64,000 nt of DNA, taken from the NCBI RefSeq assembly GCF_002998925.1, contig NZ_CP027228.1, positions 744,001-808,000 on the forward strand. Reading direction: 5' to 3'. This document shows, piece by piece, positions 18,463-27,799 of the stretch. The position numbers were made by a program, and so were the translations under genes. Within the stretch, counting starts at the first letter, position 1, and every line of letters starts with the position of its first letter. The stretch comes from Mogibacterium diversum (GTDB lineage: Bacteria > Bacillota > Clostridia > Peptostreptococcales > Anaerovoracaceae). The notes below the pieces were generated by a model. The model worked only from the letters and a program-made list of their open reading frames with translations. It had not been told where the DNA came from and made no database searches.

Positions 18463-18993
18463 CTATCTTAAGATGTCTAGTGCCGTCATGATTTTTTCTT
18501 CATGTGCCCGCATCAATGACTTATCTTCTTCCTCCATGTGATCATATCCTAGCAGATGAAGTATACTGTGCACGAAGAGGTATGTAACTTCGCGTCTAAT
18601 GGACGTTCCATACTCCTTCGATTGACGTTCTGCTTGGTCAAGGCAAATAACCACATCACCTAGCGGAATATCTACGAGTGCCTCATCACCTTCTATTTCC
18701 GCAAGAATTTCATCAGTGCTTTCGAACTGCGGAAATGACAACACGTCAGTGACCTTGTCTATGCCACGAAAATCTCTATTAATGTCCTTTATTTCATCCT
18801 CTGAAACAAGGGACACGCCAATGTATATTGGCAACTCCGACGCTCTATCAAGCGCTTCTTCACTCATCTCACCGAGCAGCTCTGAGGATATTAGGTAGAC
18901 TGCGGCCTCATGAATCAAATCTTTATCGATGCGTTCATCTATATCAGCATCACCATATATAGCATCACTGTAGTTGATATCTAAAATCATCAT
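18463..18993 (-). CDS. ybeY: Endoribonuclease YbeY
   Basis: A 176-residue zinc-dependent endoribonuclease for rRNA maturation. The metal motif is HSILHLLGYDHMEEED (H-x3-H-x5-H), near residues 136-151. The N-terminal LVSEDEIKDINRDFRGIDKVTDVLSFP is the conserved fold region. The start ATGATG overlaps the stop of phoH by four bases, so translation is coupled. Confidence 0.96.
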   Translation of the reverse strand: MMILDINYSDAIYGDADIDERIDKDLIHEAAVYLISSELLGEMSEEALDRASELPIYIGVSLVSEDEIKDINRDFRGIDKVTDVLSFPQFESTDEILAEIEGDEALVDIPLGDVVICLDQAERQSKEYGTSIRREVTYLFVHSILHLLGYDHMEEEDKSLMRAHEEKIMTALDILR

Positions 18994-19988
18994 TTACTCC
19001 CACCACGTCTGACATTCGTTCCGGAATTATTCGAGTCTTCATAATCACTATAAGCCTTTATAATCCGCTTAACAAGCTCGTGCCTAACTACGTCCACCTC
19101 AGTCAAGTAGCTGAATTCGACACCTTCCACACCAGATAGAACACGCTTTGCCTCAACAAGACCGGACCCCGCGCCCTTCGGTAAATCTATCTGAGTGATG
19201 TCACCTGTTACAACGACTTTTGAATTGAAGCCCATACGAGTTAAAAACATCTTCATCTGTTCACGCGTAGTGTTCTGCGCTTCATCGAGTATGATAAATG
19301 AATTATCGAGTGTACGACCTCTCATATAAGCTAGAGGTACAACCTCGATAACCCCACTTTCCTTGAGCCTAGCAGCAGTCTCTTGCCCAACTATCTCAAA
19401 TATAGCATCGTATAGAGGTCTAAGATATGGGTCAACCTTATCCTGAAGGTCTCCTGGCAAGAAACCGAGGCTTTCGCCCGCCTCTACAGCTGGTCTAGCC
19501 AATATTATTCTCTCTACTTCTTTATTCTTAAGGGCATTAGCAGCAAGAGCACATGCTAAATACGTTTTTCCTGTTCCCGCTGGACCGATGCCAAAAACCA
19601 TATCATTCCTTCGAATGGTGTCGATGTATCGTTTCTGTCCCTTGGTCTTCGGCCTAAGCGGCTTCCCCTTATGCGTGTAGCAGATTACATCATTTACCTG
19701 CTCTCTAGCATCAAAACTCTCGCCTTTCTGTTCAAGATCGATCAGGTAGTTAACCCTGCGCGCATCGATTTCTGGCTCAACTCGTAGATTCTCAACCATT
19801 CTATTAATTATATTTGCAGCTTTCAGGTTCTCCGTTCCTTTAATAAAAAGCCCGTCATCTCGCATTACGATTGACGTGCCCGTAGCCTTTTCGACCTGCT
19901 TGATATTAGCATCAAGTGTGCCAAAAAGCTGTTCTCTATTAATATCCTCTGGAATCTCAAATCTAACTATATCTTTACTATTATCCAT
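18990..19988 (-). CDS. phoH: PhoH-like ATPase
   Basis: A 332-residue PhoH/YbeZ-type ATPase. Walker A is GPAGTGKTYLA and Walker B is the FIILDEAQNTT stretch. An N-terminal KH-like region (about 10-75) precedes the ATPase domain. It works with YbeY in rRNA processing in many bacteria. AAAGGAAG precedes the ATG. It is the first gene of the phoH-ybeY-era-recO-DUF4342-glyS-ppdK series, with its own good promoter. Confidence 0.95.
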   Translation of the reverse strand: MDNSKDIVRFEIPEDINREQLFGTLDANIKQVEKATGTSIVMRDDGLFIKGTENLKAANIINRMVENLRVEPEIDARRVNYLIDLEQKGESFDAREQVNDVICYTHKGKPLRPKTKGQKRYIDTIRRNDMVFGIGPAGTGKTYLACALAANALKNKEVERIILARPAVEAGESLGFLPGDLQDKVDPYLRPLYDAIFEIVGQETAARLKESGVIEVVPLAYMRGRTLDNSFIILDEAQNTTREQMKMFLTRMGFNSKVVVTGDITQIDLPKGAGSGLVEAKRVLSGVEGVEFSYLTEVDVVRHELVKRIIKAYSDYEDSNNSGTNVRRGGSK

Positions 19989-20017
19989 GCACTCTTCCTT
20001 TGTAAATATTAACTATT

Positions 20018-20046
20018 ATTATAGCTTTTTTAACTACTTATTACAA
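20018..20046 (-). promoter_or_regulatory. Promoter of the phoH operon
   Basis: On the minus strand TTGTAA, 17 bases, then TATAAT, ending about 30 bases before the phoH start codon. Confidence 0.6.
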
Positions 20047-20092
20047 CGAAATGATACTTAACAAGCATTTGTAATTTCAATGAGATAAAAAG

Positions 20093-20116
20093 AAAAAACA
20101 GGGCGTATGCCCTGTT
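20093..20116 (-). terminator. Terminator of the rpsU-yqeY transcript
   Basis: On the minus strand AACAGGGC, a 4-base loop and GCCCTGTT are followed by a run of T residues, 16 bases after the yqeY stop. Confidence 0.9.
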
Positions 20117-20132
20117 AGTTACATATTGATAG

Positions 20133-20585
20133 TTATTTGCTGAGGTATTCCTTAACCATTTTAGACACGAGTGAGCCATCAGCCTTACCGTGTAGCTTAG
20201 CCATAGCAGTCTTCATCATAACGCCCATGCTCTTCATGCTGCGTTCGATTCCTGTCTCGTCAGCAATCTTTTTGATAGCATCAAGGATTTCCTCTTCAGA
20301 CATCTCCTCGGGAAGATATCTCTCGAGAACCTCAATCTCTTTTTTATAACCATCTAACAAGTCTGTCCTTCCAGCCTTCTCGAAATCAGCTAGCGCATCT
20401 CTACGCATCTTGAGCTGCTTCTTGATGATTGGAACGATATCGGCGTCATCCTCAAGTGCGACCTTCTGATCTACTTCGTGCTGCTTAATAGCGGCTCTAA
20501 CGAGGTTGACGGTCTCCTTGGTGGTGACGTCGTGCTCCTTCATAGCTGTCTTATAATCAGCCATCAACTGTTCTTTCAAACTCAC
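20133..20585 (-). CDS. yqeY: GatB/YqeY domain protein
   Basis: A 150-residue YqeY protein resembling the C-terminal tRNA-binding domain of GatB. It has LKEQLMADYKTAMK at the start and GRYLP-like ERYLPEEMSEEEI in the middle, ending MGVMMKTAMAKLHGKADGS. The likely start is the GTG at 20585, eight bases after AGGAGG; a GTG three codons earlier lies too close to that site. It follows rpsU by 19 bases, the usual order in Firmicutes. The function is unclear, although aminoacyl-tRNA-related roles have been proposed. Confidence 0.92.
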   Translation of the reverse strand: MSLKEQLMADYKTAMKEHDVTTKETVNLVRAAIKQHEVDQKVALEDDADIVPIIKKQLKMRRDALADFEKAGRTDLLDGYKKEIEVLERYLPEEMSEEEILDAIKKIADETGIERSMKSMGVMMKTAMAKLHGKADGSLVSKMVKEYLSK

Positions 20586-20604
20586 GCTCTTCACCTCCTA
20601 AGAC

Positions 20605-20784
20605 TTAAAACTTTCTTGCCTTCTTTCTGGCAGCTTCAGACTTCTTCTTACGCTTTACGCTTGGCTTCTCGTAATGCTCTCTCTTTCTAAGTTCGGACAT
20701 TACTCCATCACGTGCACAAGATCTCTTAAATCTCTTGAGCGCGCTCTCCAAGCTCTCGTTTTCTCTAACGGTAACCTGTGCCAT
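20605..20784 (-). CDS. rpsU: 30S ribosomal protein S21
   Basis: A 59-residue, highly basic protein beginning MAQVTVRENESLESALKRF and ending ARKKARKF. This is S21, a small-subunit protein that helps initiation complexes form on mRNA. A perfect AGGAGGTGA lies before the ATG, and a strong promoter lies upstream. yqeY follows in the same transcript. Confidence 0.97.
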   Translation of the reverse strand: MAQVTVRENESLESALKRFKRSCARDGVMSELRKREHYEKPSVKRKKKSEAARKKARKF

Positions 20785-20845
20785 ATTACTGATTCACCTC
20801 CTGCCATTTCAGAGTGTTATGGACAAGCTTCGTCATAACGGATTG

Positions 20846-20874
20846 ATTATAACATTTTCACTCGCTTAGTACAA
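20846..20874 (-). promoter_or_regulatory. Promoter of rpsU-yqeY
   Basis: On the minus strand TTGTAC, 17 bases, then TATAAT with a TG one base upstream (extended -10). Confidence 0.7.
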
Positions 20875-20880
20875 GAAATA

Positions 20881-20925
20881 AAAAACAGAAGCCACTTCAG
20901 ACTTAATCTTATGCAAGCGACTTCC
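20881..20925 (-). terminator. Terminator of the nnr gene
   Basis: On the minus strand GGAAGTCGCTTGC pairs, with a few G:U pairs, to GTGGCTTC after a 15-base loop, and a TTTTTTAT run follows. It lies 28 bases after the nnr stop. Confidence 0.7.
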
Positions 20926-20952
20926 GTAATTATTCAAATTAACTATTGATTC

Positions 20953-22470
20953 TTAAAAAAGATTCTCCACTATATCGCTAGCCATCATCTTTCTTCTAGC
21001 ATCTTCACCAGTGTCGAGCTTATCCGCAGCATTGCCATGAATCATAACTCCGTATAGTAAGCTGTTATTAAGACTATTGCCCTGCGCTACAAGCGAAGCG
21101 ATTGTACCTGCAAGCACGTCTCCGGAACCTGCAGTTGCAAGGCCCGAATTGCCAAGCGTATTAAGGAACAACCTCTGGTCATTACCGTTCAAAAGCGATA
21201 TCAGCGACACATCAGACTTCAACACCATACTCACATTATAGTGCTGTGAGAACTTTTTAATAAATCCAACTCTGTTCTTATCAACGACCTTTATGTCCTC
21301 ATCGCACAGCCTTGCCATCTCGCCAACGTGCGGAGTTATGACACAGCTTGCTCTTCTCTTGCGGAAAGGTTTGAGATTTCGTGCGATAATATTAAGTGCA
21401 CCTGCATCTATAACAAGTTTGATTTCCATTGCTAATAGCTGCTTTACAAGTATCCTTCCTGTAGAATCTTCCTTGAGTCCAGGTCCTACAAGCACAACAT
21501 CAACAGAGCTTGCAAACTCAGTCATCGCACCACTGATATCATCGTTCTTATACGGCACGACTACAGCCTCAGGGATCGCAACATTGAAATATCCAACGTA
21601 CTTATTAGGACAGAATATCTTAACCAGGCCACATCCGCATCTGTAGGCCGCTTTGGCCGCCAGCATGCTAGCTCCCATCATCGCATTAGGTCCAACCACA
21701 ATTCCAACCGAACCGAAGGTTCCTTTATGAGAGCGTTCTTCACGTGGAACTAGAGCAAGATGCCTTGTATCATCTAAAAACTTCTTATCGCATATAAAAA
21801 GCTTATCCTCGATTGTAGAATAACCGGATTTGATTATTCCAATATCTATTAATTTAACTTCACCAGACACGGCTCTTCCATCGCCAAAGAACATCCCTGT
21901 CTTGTAGTTTCCGAATGTCACTGTGAGATCAGCCTTAAACACAGCATCCATGATACCACCTGTAGTGGCGTTTAACCCTGATGGAATATCGATAGCAACC
22001 TTGAAGCCTGACTTCGTATTTAAATACTCGATAAACTTAGCAAAGTTAGAGCCAAATCTCCTATTTAGCCCAATTCCAAAAATACCATCTATAATTACAT
22101 CGTAACGTTGCTGTAGAATCTTAAGATCATCTCTTGAGCCCAACCCGTACATCCTAAAGGATTTGCTCATAGATGTTAAAATTCTTAGTTGGTCAGTGAA
22201 CGCACGCGAAACCTTACTTCTATCTCCAACGAAGTAGACATTAACAACATAACCCAGATGAATTAACCATCTAGCTGCACAGAGACCATCTGCACCATTG
22301 TTGCCATGACCAACAACTATGAGCACTTCGGTGTCTTTATCAGAAAAGCGAGAAATAATCTCATTAACAAGTCCCCCAGCAGCATTCTCCATAAGAACTG
22401 CGCTCGGTATACCCTTGCCAATCGTATATTCATCCATGTAACGCATAGCCTTCGCCGTCAATGCATACAT
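20953..22470 (-). CDS. nnr: Bifunctional NAD(P)H-hydrate epimerase/dehydratase
   Basis: A 505-residue fusion of the two enzymes that repair hydrated NADH and NADPH. The N-terminal epimerase domain (about 1-215) has VVGHGNNGADGLCAARWL and DIPSGLNATTG. The C-terminal ADP/ATP-dependent dehydratase domain (about 230-505) has VITPHVGEMARL, NSGLATAGSGDVLAGTIASL and HGNAAD. The two domains are fused, as in most bacteria. Its own promoter and terminator mark it as a single-gene unit, divergent from the amidase gene. Ribosome binding is by a GGGGC-type site only, so the start is moderately supported. Confidence 0.95.
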   Translation of the reverse strand: MYALTAKAMRYMDEYTIGKGIPSAVLMENAAGGLVNEIISRFSDKDTEVLIVVGHGNNGADGLCAARWLIHLGYVVNVYFVGDRSKVSRAFTDQLRILTSMSKSFRMYGLGSRDDLKILQQRYDVIIDGIFGIGLNRRFGSNFAKFIEYLNTKSGFKVAIDIPSGLNATTGGIMDAVFKADLTVTFGNYKTGMFFGDGRAVSGEVKLIDIGIIKSGYSTIEDKLFICDKKFLDDTRHLALVPREERSHKGTFGSVGIVVGPNAMMGASMLAAKAAYRCGCGLVKIFCPNKYVGYFNVAIPEAVVVPYKNDDISGAMTEFASSVDVVLVGPGLKEDSTGRILVKQLLAMEIKLVIDAGALNIIARNLKPFRKRRASCVITPHVGEMARLCDEDIKVVDKNRVGFIKKFSQHYNVSMVLKSDVSLISLLNGNDQRLFLNTLGNSGLATAGSGDVLAGTIASLVAQGNSLNNSLLYGVMIHGNAADKLDTGEDARRKMMASDIVENLF

Positions 22471-22507
22471 AAAAGCCCCTCTTCCTATTACGACATAGTT
22501 TGCTTAA

Positions 22508-22536
22508 ATTATAGCATTTTAACAAAGCTCCTTCAA
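22508..22536 (-). promoter_or_regulatory. Promoter of the nnr gene
   Basis: On the minus strand TTGAAG, 17 bases, then TATAAT. A dyad GCTCCTT-N10-AAGGAGC (22527-22550) overlaps the -35 and could be an operator. Confidence 0.6.
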
Positions 22537-22627
22537 TAATTCTAAGGAGCCCAATATGTAATATTTACAAATTTTATGCAATATAGTAGCATAGTTACAT
22601 ATATTGACAATTAAACAGGAGAAGAAA

Positions 22628-23386
22628 TTGGCACTTACAGAGCAGCAGATGCGCGAGATAATAATCGCAGACAGGCGCAAGAAAAAAATGCGTAGACGTC
22701 GTAGACGCAAATATACATTTTTCATATCGCTCTTCTTAGTTCTATTTTTTGTGATCGGACTATACCGTAATAGAGATGTACTCGCACCACCAAAGCTTGA
22801 TCGCGGAGTAATTTTCATCGATCCTGGTCACGGTGGACATGACCCAGGTTCTCAAACCAAGTCTCGAAAAGAAAAAGATGATACGCTTCGTATAGCACTA
22901 CAAATAAAAAAAGAACTTAACAAGAAAAATTTTAAGGTCTACCTAACTCGTGAGAATGATCGCTTTACCGAGAGGATCAAAATTGGAAAAATGGCTAACA
23001 GAAAAAAAGCCAAGCTTATGGTATCAATTCATAGAAACAAAGCCGGAGACCCTAGAGCTCAAGGGGTAGAGGTCTTTCTTCCAAAGGATGATAATCCAAA
23101 AAGCCGATATCTCGGCAAACAGATTATGAAACAGCTACATGATGAAGGCTTTGCAAAAAGACGAGTGCGTTCAGGAACACTCGTTAGCGAAAACAACGAG
23201 TACGACGAACTCAGTGTCAATAAGATGCCTTCTTGCCTAGTTGAGATTGGATTTATCAGCAATAAGCACGATAACAAGTTATTTGACAAAAATTTAAAAG
23301 GAAACGCAAAAGCCGTAGCAAATGCGATTGAAAAGACTTATTCTCATTACTACGAGAAAGATAAGAAGTCTAAGAAAGACAAATAG
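22628..23386 (+). CDS. N-acetylmuramoyl-L-alanine amidase, membrane-anchored
   Basis: A 252-residue Amidase_3 enzyme that cuts the lactyl-peptide bond of peptidoglycan. A very basic cytoplasmic tail (KKKMRRRRRRK) precedes one membrane segment (about residues 33-51), so the catalytic domain is outside. Zinc motifs are DPGHGGHDPGS, a glutamate in the LTRENDRFTER region, SIHRNK and the C-terminal catalytic LVEIGFISNK. The most likely start is a TTG six bases after AGGAG; an earlier TTG in frame lies before that site. It is divergent from nnr and ends at a perfect terminator. Confidence 0.9.
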   Translation: MALTEQQMREIIIADRRKKKMRRRRRRKYTFFISLFLVLFFVIGLYRNRDVLAPPKLDRGVIFIDPGHGGHDPGSQTKSRKEKDDTLRIALQIKKELNKKNFKVYLTRENDRFTERIKIGKMANRKKAKLMVSIHRNKAGDPRAQGVEVFLPKDDNPKSRYLGKQIMKQLHDEGFAKRRVRSGTLVSENNEYDELSVNKMPSCLVEIGFISNKHDNKLFDKNLKGNAKAVANAIEKTYSHYYEKDKKSKKDK

Positions 23387-23393
23387 TAAGCAA

Positions 23394-23423
23394 AGAACTC
23401 GATTCAGCTGAATCGAGTTCTTT
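23394..23423. terminator. Terminator of the amidase gene
   Basis: A near-perfect 30-base palindrome AAGAACTCGATTCAG/CTGAATCGAGTTCTT is followed by TTTT, just behind the amidase stop. Confidence 0.9.
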
Positions 23424-23492
23424 TTATGCAACAATATTCTATACATATATATGTCAATGTTAGTATCAGCTAGATATTTTGCTAATCAAACT

Positions 23493-24296
23493 CTAGCCTC
23501 TCATAGCCGCTGACTTCTCCGTAGCTGCATTGGCACCTTCGATTACTGCGCTTCTGAAGTTGTTTGCTTCGAGTGTGCGAACAGCCGCGATAGTAGTTCC
23601 TGCTGGTGAGCATACCATATCCTTGAGTTCACCCGGATGCTTACCAGTTTCCATAACCATCTTAGCAGCACCATATACTGTCTGTGCAGCGAATTCATAG
23701 GCCTGTCTTCTAGGCATGCCTCCAACCACTGCCGCATCAGCAAGAGCCTCGATGAATAGGAATACGTAAGCTGGTCCACTGCCACTAATTCCAGTAACCA
23801 CATCAAATAGATTTTCTGGTATAATTTCAGCCTTTCCAAATGCAGACAGAATGCTAAGAGTAGTCTTAGTTTCTTCTTCACTTACGAACTCATTTGGGCA
23901 TGCTGCCGACATGCCTTCACCAACCTGAGCTGGTGTATTTGGCATTACGCGAACGAGTTTTACGTTTTTGTCACCGAAAGCTTTACCAAGATAGTCTAGT
24001 GTCACACCTGCTCCAATCGAGATGAACACGTGATTTTCCTTTACGTGATCCTTTATTTCCTCGATTACCGGTGCATAATACTGCGGTTTTACAGTTAAGA
24101 ATACGTAGTCGCATTTTTCAAGTATATCTAGATTATTGTCTGTAACCTCTACTCCATTCTGTTCCTTAGTTTTGGTTCTTCCAAACTCAGTTGGATCTGC
24201 ACCGATGATATCTTCAGGTTTGCAGACTCCAGCGCTGATGATACCTCCCATCATCGCATTTGCCATAACCCCTGTGCCGATAAAGCCTATTTTCAT
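23493..24296 (-). CDS. proC: Pyrroline-5-carboxylate reductase
   Basis: A 267-residue NAD(P)H-dependent reductase that makes L-proline from pyrroline-5-carboxylate. The N-terminal Rossmann motif is GFIGTGVMANAMMGG. The C-terminal signature has GSGPAYVFLFIEALADAAV and VCSPAGTTIAAVRTLE. AGGAGG lies before the ATG. Its place behind the hydroxyproline dehydratase gene is typical: HypD makes pyrroline-5-carboxylate from trans-4-hydroxyproline and ProC reduces it, giving proline for Stickland-type metabolism. Confidence 0.95.
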   Translation of the reverse strand: MKIGFIGTGVMANAMMGGIISAGVCKPEDIIGADPTEFGRTKTKEQNGVEVTDNNLDILEKCDYVFLTVKPQYYAPVIEEIKDHVKENHVFISIGAGVTLDYLGKAFGDKNVKLVRVMPNTPAQVGEGMSAACPNEFVSEEETKTTLSILSAFGKAEIIPENLFDVVTGISGSGPAYVFLFIEALADAAVVGGMPRRQAYEFAAQTVYGAAKMVMETGKHPGELKDMVCSPAGTTIAAVRTLEANNFRSAVIEGANAATEKSAAMRG

Positions 24297-24344
24297 TTCT
24301 GCCTCCTAACGCACGCAAATACTATAAGTAAAGTTATATTAGAT

Positions 24345-24370
24345 GGATTGGCGCAGTCTCACGCCAATCC
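24345..24370. terminator. Hairpin between hypD and proC
   Basis: A perfect 9-bp stem GGATTGGCG/CGCCAATCC with an 8-base loop, but no T run on the minus strand. It may be a weak terminator or an RNA-stabilising hairpin that tunes proC relative to hypD. Confidence 0.5.
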
Positions 24371-24462
24371 AGTCAAGTTGTAATTATTTAGGATACACTG
24401 CGCATAGTCGCTTCATATATCTATTATACATCGAAATTTCTTCTACACACGGTTTATCCCTT

Positions 24463-26838
24463 TTAGCTGAAGGATTGCTCAGTTCTATTGATAATCTCAT
24501 CCTGTAAAGGTTTATCAAGGTTACGGAAGAAGTCACTGTATCCAGCTACTCTTACGATTAGATCCTTGTATTCCTCAGGGTTCTTCTGAGCCTCAATCAG
24601 AGTTGCTCTATCGATAATATTGAACTGAATGTGGTGTCCATCCATAGCAAAGTATGAACGAACAAGGTCAGCCATGTGAGCTAGTCCCTCTTCACCAGCC
24701 ACTACATCAGGAGTGAACTTCTGGTTTAGAAGAGTGCCACTTGTTGCGAGATGATCCATCTTAGCGCAGGACTTGATTACAGCTGTAGGTCCGTTTACAT
24801 CGGCAGCCTTCTCTGGTGAAATTCCCTCAGATACCGGCTTGTGTGCCTTACGTCCATTTGGAGTTGCAAGGATAACATCACCGAAGTATACGTGGCAAGT
24901 TGTAGGCAGCATGTCGATTCCGTACTTTCCGCCCTTCATATTTGGTCTGCCAACGATTGTATCGTGATACAAGTCAAAGATCTGCTTCATAACATCATCA
25001 GCATAGTCATCATCATTTCCGTACTTAGGAGTCTTCTCAGTTACGAGGCTATAGATATAGTCGTATCCTTCAAAGTTGTGCTCCATAGCTTCGATGAGCT
25101 CGTCCATAGTGAAGTTCTTCTCATCAAATACATTGTACTTAACAGATGTTAGACAGTCTGTAACTGTTCCGATTCCTACACCCTGGATGTAGTTTGTGTT
25201 GTAACGAGCACCACCAGCATTGTAGTCCTTAGCATTTGAGATACAATCGTTAGTTACTACAGAAAGTAGAGGTGCTGGCATGAACTCAGCATAGATTCTC
25301 TCAATGATGTTGTTACCGTATATCTTGATGTTTACGAAGTACTCTAGCTGCTTCTTAAACGCATCCCATAACTCCTCGTAAGTCTTGAAATCCTTAGCAT
25401 AGCCAAGTTTTAGACCTAGCTGCTTGCCGGACACCTGATCATATCCGTTGAACAGTGTCATCTGGAATATCTTAGGAATATTCATATAACCTGTAAGGAT
25501 ATATGCTTCACTTCCCCATGCTCCAGTCTCAACACATCCAGAAGAACCGCCGCGACGAGCATCTTCGAGTGTCTTTCCTGCATTTATCAGCTCCATAATC
25601 TGAGCTTCTGTGTTATAAAATGCTGGCTGTCCCCAACCCTTTCTTGAAATCTCACAAGCTCTCCTTAGGAATCTCTGAGGAGTCTTCTTGCTGATTGTTA
25701 CGTTTGAGTTAGGCTGTACAAGCTTCATATCATCCATGCAGTCAAGGATTAGATAGCTAACTGCGTTAACACCGTTCTCTCCAGTTGGTGTAACTCCACC
25801 AGTGTTGATGTTAGCGAAGTCTGTGTATGTTGCACTCTCCTTGAGTGTAATTCCTACCTTTACTGGAGCTGGCTGGTTATAGAACTTAACCCATAGGCAC
25901 TCTAGAAGCTCAAGAGCTTTCTCATCATCGAGAATACCCGCTTCAGTATCTGCTTCATAGTACTTGATGAGGTGCTGGTCCATTCTGCCAGGGCTGAATG
26001 CATCCCATGGATTGAGCTCAGTTGTAACTGCTAGGTGTGTAAACCAGTATAGCTGGATTGCCTGCCAGTAAGTCTGTGGTGCATGTGCAGGAACGACTTC
26101 GAGGTTCTTAGCAATTTGCAAAATCTCAGCCTTTCTAACTGGATCTGTCTCTGCTTCAGCCTTCTCGAGGGCAAGCTTGTGATATCTCTCACCGAGGATG
26201 ATTACTGCATCACAGCAGATATCCATAGCCTTTAGCTCTTCGTTCTTATCAAAAGCTTCAGGATCGTTCATCCAGTCTAGCTTATCCATTGTTTCCTTAA
26301 TTTTAGCCTTATAATCCATGTATCCAGTAGTGAATACTTGCTCTCCACCGCAAGTGTGTCCAGGGCCTCTCTGCTCCATAAACTCTGTGAATACACCTGC
26401 TTCGTAGCACTCATGCCACTCTGGCTTCATCGATGCTAGAATCTTCTCTCGGATAGTTCTTCCTTCCCAGAAAGGAATGATTTCCTTCTTCTGTAGTTCT
26501 CTATCCTCTACTGTAGTATGGAATGAAACGAGCTTTCTGTCGCTCATTACAATCATATCTTCTTCACTATGGCAGCATAGTTCAGGGAATGTAGGTGATG
26601 CCTGAGGGTCCTTACCCTTCTCACCGACGATAAGCTCTCCATCTCCAAAGTAAAGCGTCTTCTTGGAGAAATACTCTTTGAGAACCATAGCTCTCATTAC
26701 AGGAATCGAGTACTTTCCATCGTTCTCTCTGTAGAAGTCTGTCTCAATCTTAGCTCTTTCGAGATCGATGTGTACCGGTGTGTTTACACTGATGTCCCTT
26801 AACTTCTGAATCCTATCATTCATACCATGTGTTGCCAT
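24463..26838 (-). CDS. hypD: trans-4-Hydroxy-L-proline dehydratase, glycyl radical enzyme
   Basis: A 791-residue glycyl radical enzyme. The radical site is RVAGYS near residue 766 and the catalytic cysteine is in GGSSGCVETG at about residue 435, followed by the conserved TGYMNIPKIF. The N-terminal ELIVGEKG and CCHSEEDM resemble the characterised Clostridioides difficile HypD. The neighbours, its activase and proC, are the diagnostic context for the hydroxyproline enzyme rather than a diol dehydratase or pyruvate formate-lyase. It dehydrates trans-4-hydroxyproline to pyrroline-5-carboxylate and is oxygen-sensitive. AGGAGG precedes the ATG, and the start codon lies 2 bases after the activase stop. 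Confidence 0.92.
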   Translation of the reverse strand: MATHGMNDRIQKLRDISVNTPVHIDLERAKIETDFYRENDGKYSIPVMRAMVLKEYFSKKTLYFGDGELIVGEKGKDPQASPTFPELCCHSEEDMIVMSDRKLVSFHTTVEDRELQKKEIIPFWEGRTIREKILASMKPEWHECYEAGVFTEFMEQRGPGHTCGGEQVFTTGYMDYKAKIKETMDKLDWMNDPEAFDKNEELKAMDICCDAVIILGERYHKLALEKAEAETDPVRKAEILQIAKNLEVVPAHAPQTYWQAIQLYWFTHLAVTTELNPWDAFSPGRMDQHLIKYYEADTEAGILDDEKALELLECLWVKFYNQPAPVKVGITLKESATYTDFANINTGGVTPTGENGVNAVSYLILDCMDDMKLVQPNSNVTISKKTPQRFLRRACEISRKGWGQPAFYNTEAQIMELINAGKTLEDARRGGSSGCVETGAWGSEAYILTGYMNIPKIFQMTLFNGYDQVSGKQLGLKLGYAKDFKTYEELWDAFKKQLEYFVNIKIYGNNIIERIYAEFMPAPLLSVVTNDCISNAKDYNAGGARYNTNYIQGVGIGTVTDCLTSVKYNVFDEKNFTMDELIEAMEHNFEGYDYIYSLVTEKTPKYGNDDDYADDVMKQIFDLYHDTIVGRPNMKGGKYGIDMLPTTCHVYFGDVILATPNGRKAHKPVSEGISPEKAADVNGPTAVIKSCAKMDHLATSGTLLNQKFTPDVVAGEEGLAHMADLVRSYFAMDGHHIQFNIIDRATLIEAQKNPEEYKDLIVRVAGYSDFFRNLDKPLQDEIINRTEQSFS

Positions 26839-26840
26839 TG

Positions 26841-27749
26841 CTATCCTCCTATCTTGGTATTAATAAAACCAGCTTTTATAAATAGTTCAGCGAACTTTTC
26901 CATCTCTTCCTTGAACGGCGCATGCAGTTCACGTCCCTCATACACCATTCCAATCTTCGAATACTTCGGAACACCTGCGTCGTGATAAGGTAAAAGGTTG
27001 ATTTTAGCAGGATGTATTCCGTTATCTTGCAAGAATTTTATAGTATCCTGCATGTTTTTCTCATTGCCATTAACTTCTTTGATAACTGGGATTCTTACAT
27101 AGATCCTTGCTCCGTCCTTAGAAAGTCTTGCGAGATTGTCGAGGATCTTCTCGTTGCTAACTCCAGTGTATTTCTTATGGAGTTCATCATCCATGCACTT
27201 GAGATCGTATAAGAACGTATCTGTGTATGGAAGGATTTTGCTTAGCCTCTCATATGGAACATATCCGCATGTATCGATAAAAAGCGAAATCCCATTGCGT
27301 TTTAGTTCCTTAGCTATAGCGAGCAGATAGTCTATATCCATCATCATCACTTCGCCGCCTGAGAGTGTTACGCCACCACCTGACTCCTCGTAGAACATGA
27401 GGTCTTTCATCAGCTCTTTTACAAGTGCCTTTGGTTCGTAATCTTTGCCCATTACCCTTCTAGCAGAGCTTGGACACATCTTACCGCACTTGTCGCAGCG
27501 ATCGCATTTGTTAGAATCCGTAAACGCCTTTCCGTTTACGATACTGATTGCTTCAGCGTGACAAGCTCCAATGCAGAAGCCGCACCCTACACACTTCTCG
27601 CTGTCGAACTCAACCTCTGGATTGTAGCACTGTGTCTCAGGGTTATGACACCAAGTGCAGTGAAGCGGACAACCTTTGAAAAATACGGTAGTTCTGATGC
27701 CGTCTCCATCATGTATTGAAAACTTCTGAATGTTAGTAATTGCTTTCAT
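26841..27749 (-). CDS. Glycyl radical enzyme activase for HypD
   Basis: A 302-residue radical SAM protein. The SAM cluster cysteines are 27, 31 and 34 in KGCPLHCTWC. A two-cluster ferredoxin insertion follows (CVGCGFCIGAC near 54-64 and CDRCDKCGKMC near 82-92), then GGGVTLSGGEVMM, the SAM-binding glycine-rich motif. It forms the glycyl radical on HypD, whose gene starts 2 bases downstream. It is the first gene of the unit, behind a promoter carrying a TetR-type palindrome. Confidence 0.92.
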   Translation of the reverse strand: MKAITNIQKFSIHDGDGIRTTVFFKGCPLHCTWCHNPETQCYNPEVEFDSEKCVGCGFCIGACHAEAISIVNGKAFTDSNKCDRCDKCGKMCPSSARRVMGKDYEPKALVKELMKDLMFYEESGGGVTLSGGEVMMMDIDYLLAIAKELKRNGISLFIDTCGYVPYERLSKILPYTDTFLYDLKCMDDELHKKYTGVSNEKILDNLARLSKDGARIYVRIPVIKEVNGNEKNMQDTIKFLQDNGIHPAKINLLPYHDAGVPKYSKIGMVYEGRELHAPFKEEMEKFAELFIKAGFINTKIGG

Positions 27750-27772
27750 GTCTCAATCACCCTTTAATAATT

Positions 27773-27790
27773 TTTAGACTGCGTTCTAAA
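27773..27790. promoter_or_regulatory. Candidate TetR operator before the hypD activase gene
   Basis: The perfect dyad TTTAGA-N6-TCTAAA lies just downstream of the -10 of the activase-hypD promoter, in a repressor position. The gene immediately upstream encodes a TetR-family regulator. Confidence 0.5.
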
Positions 27791-27799
27791 TTTAATATA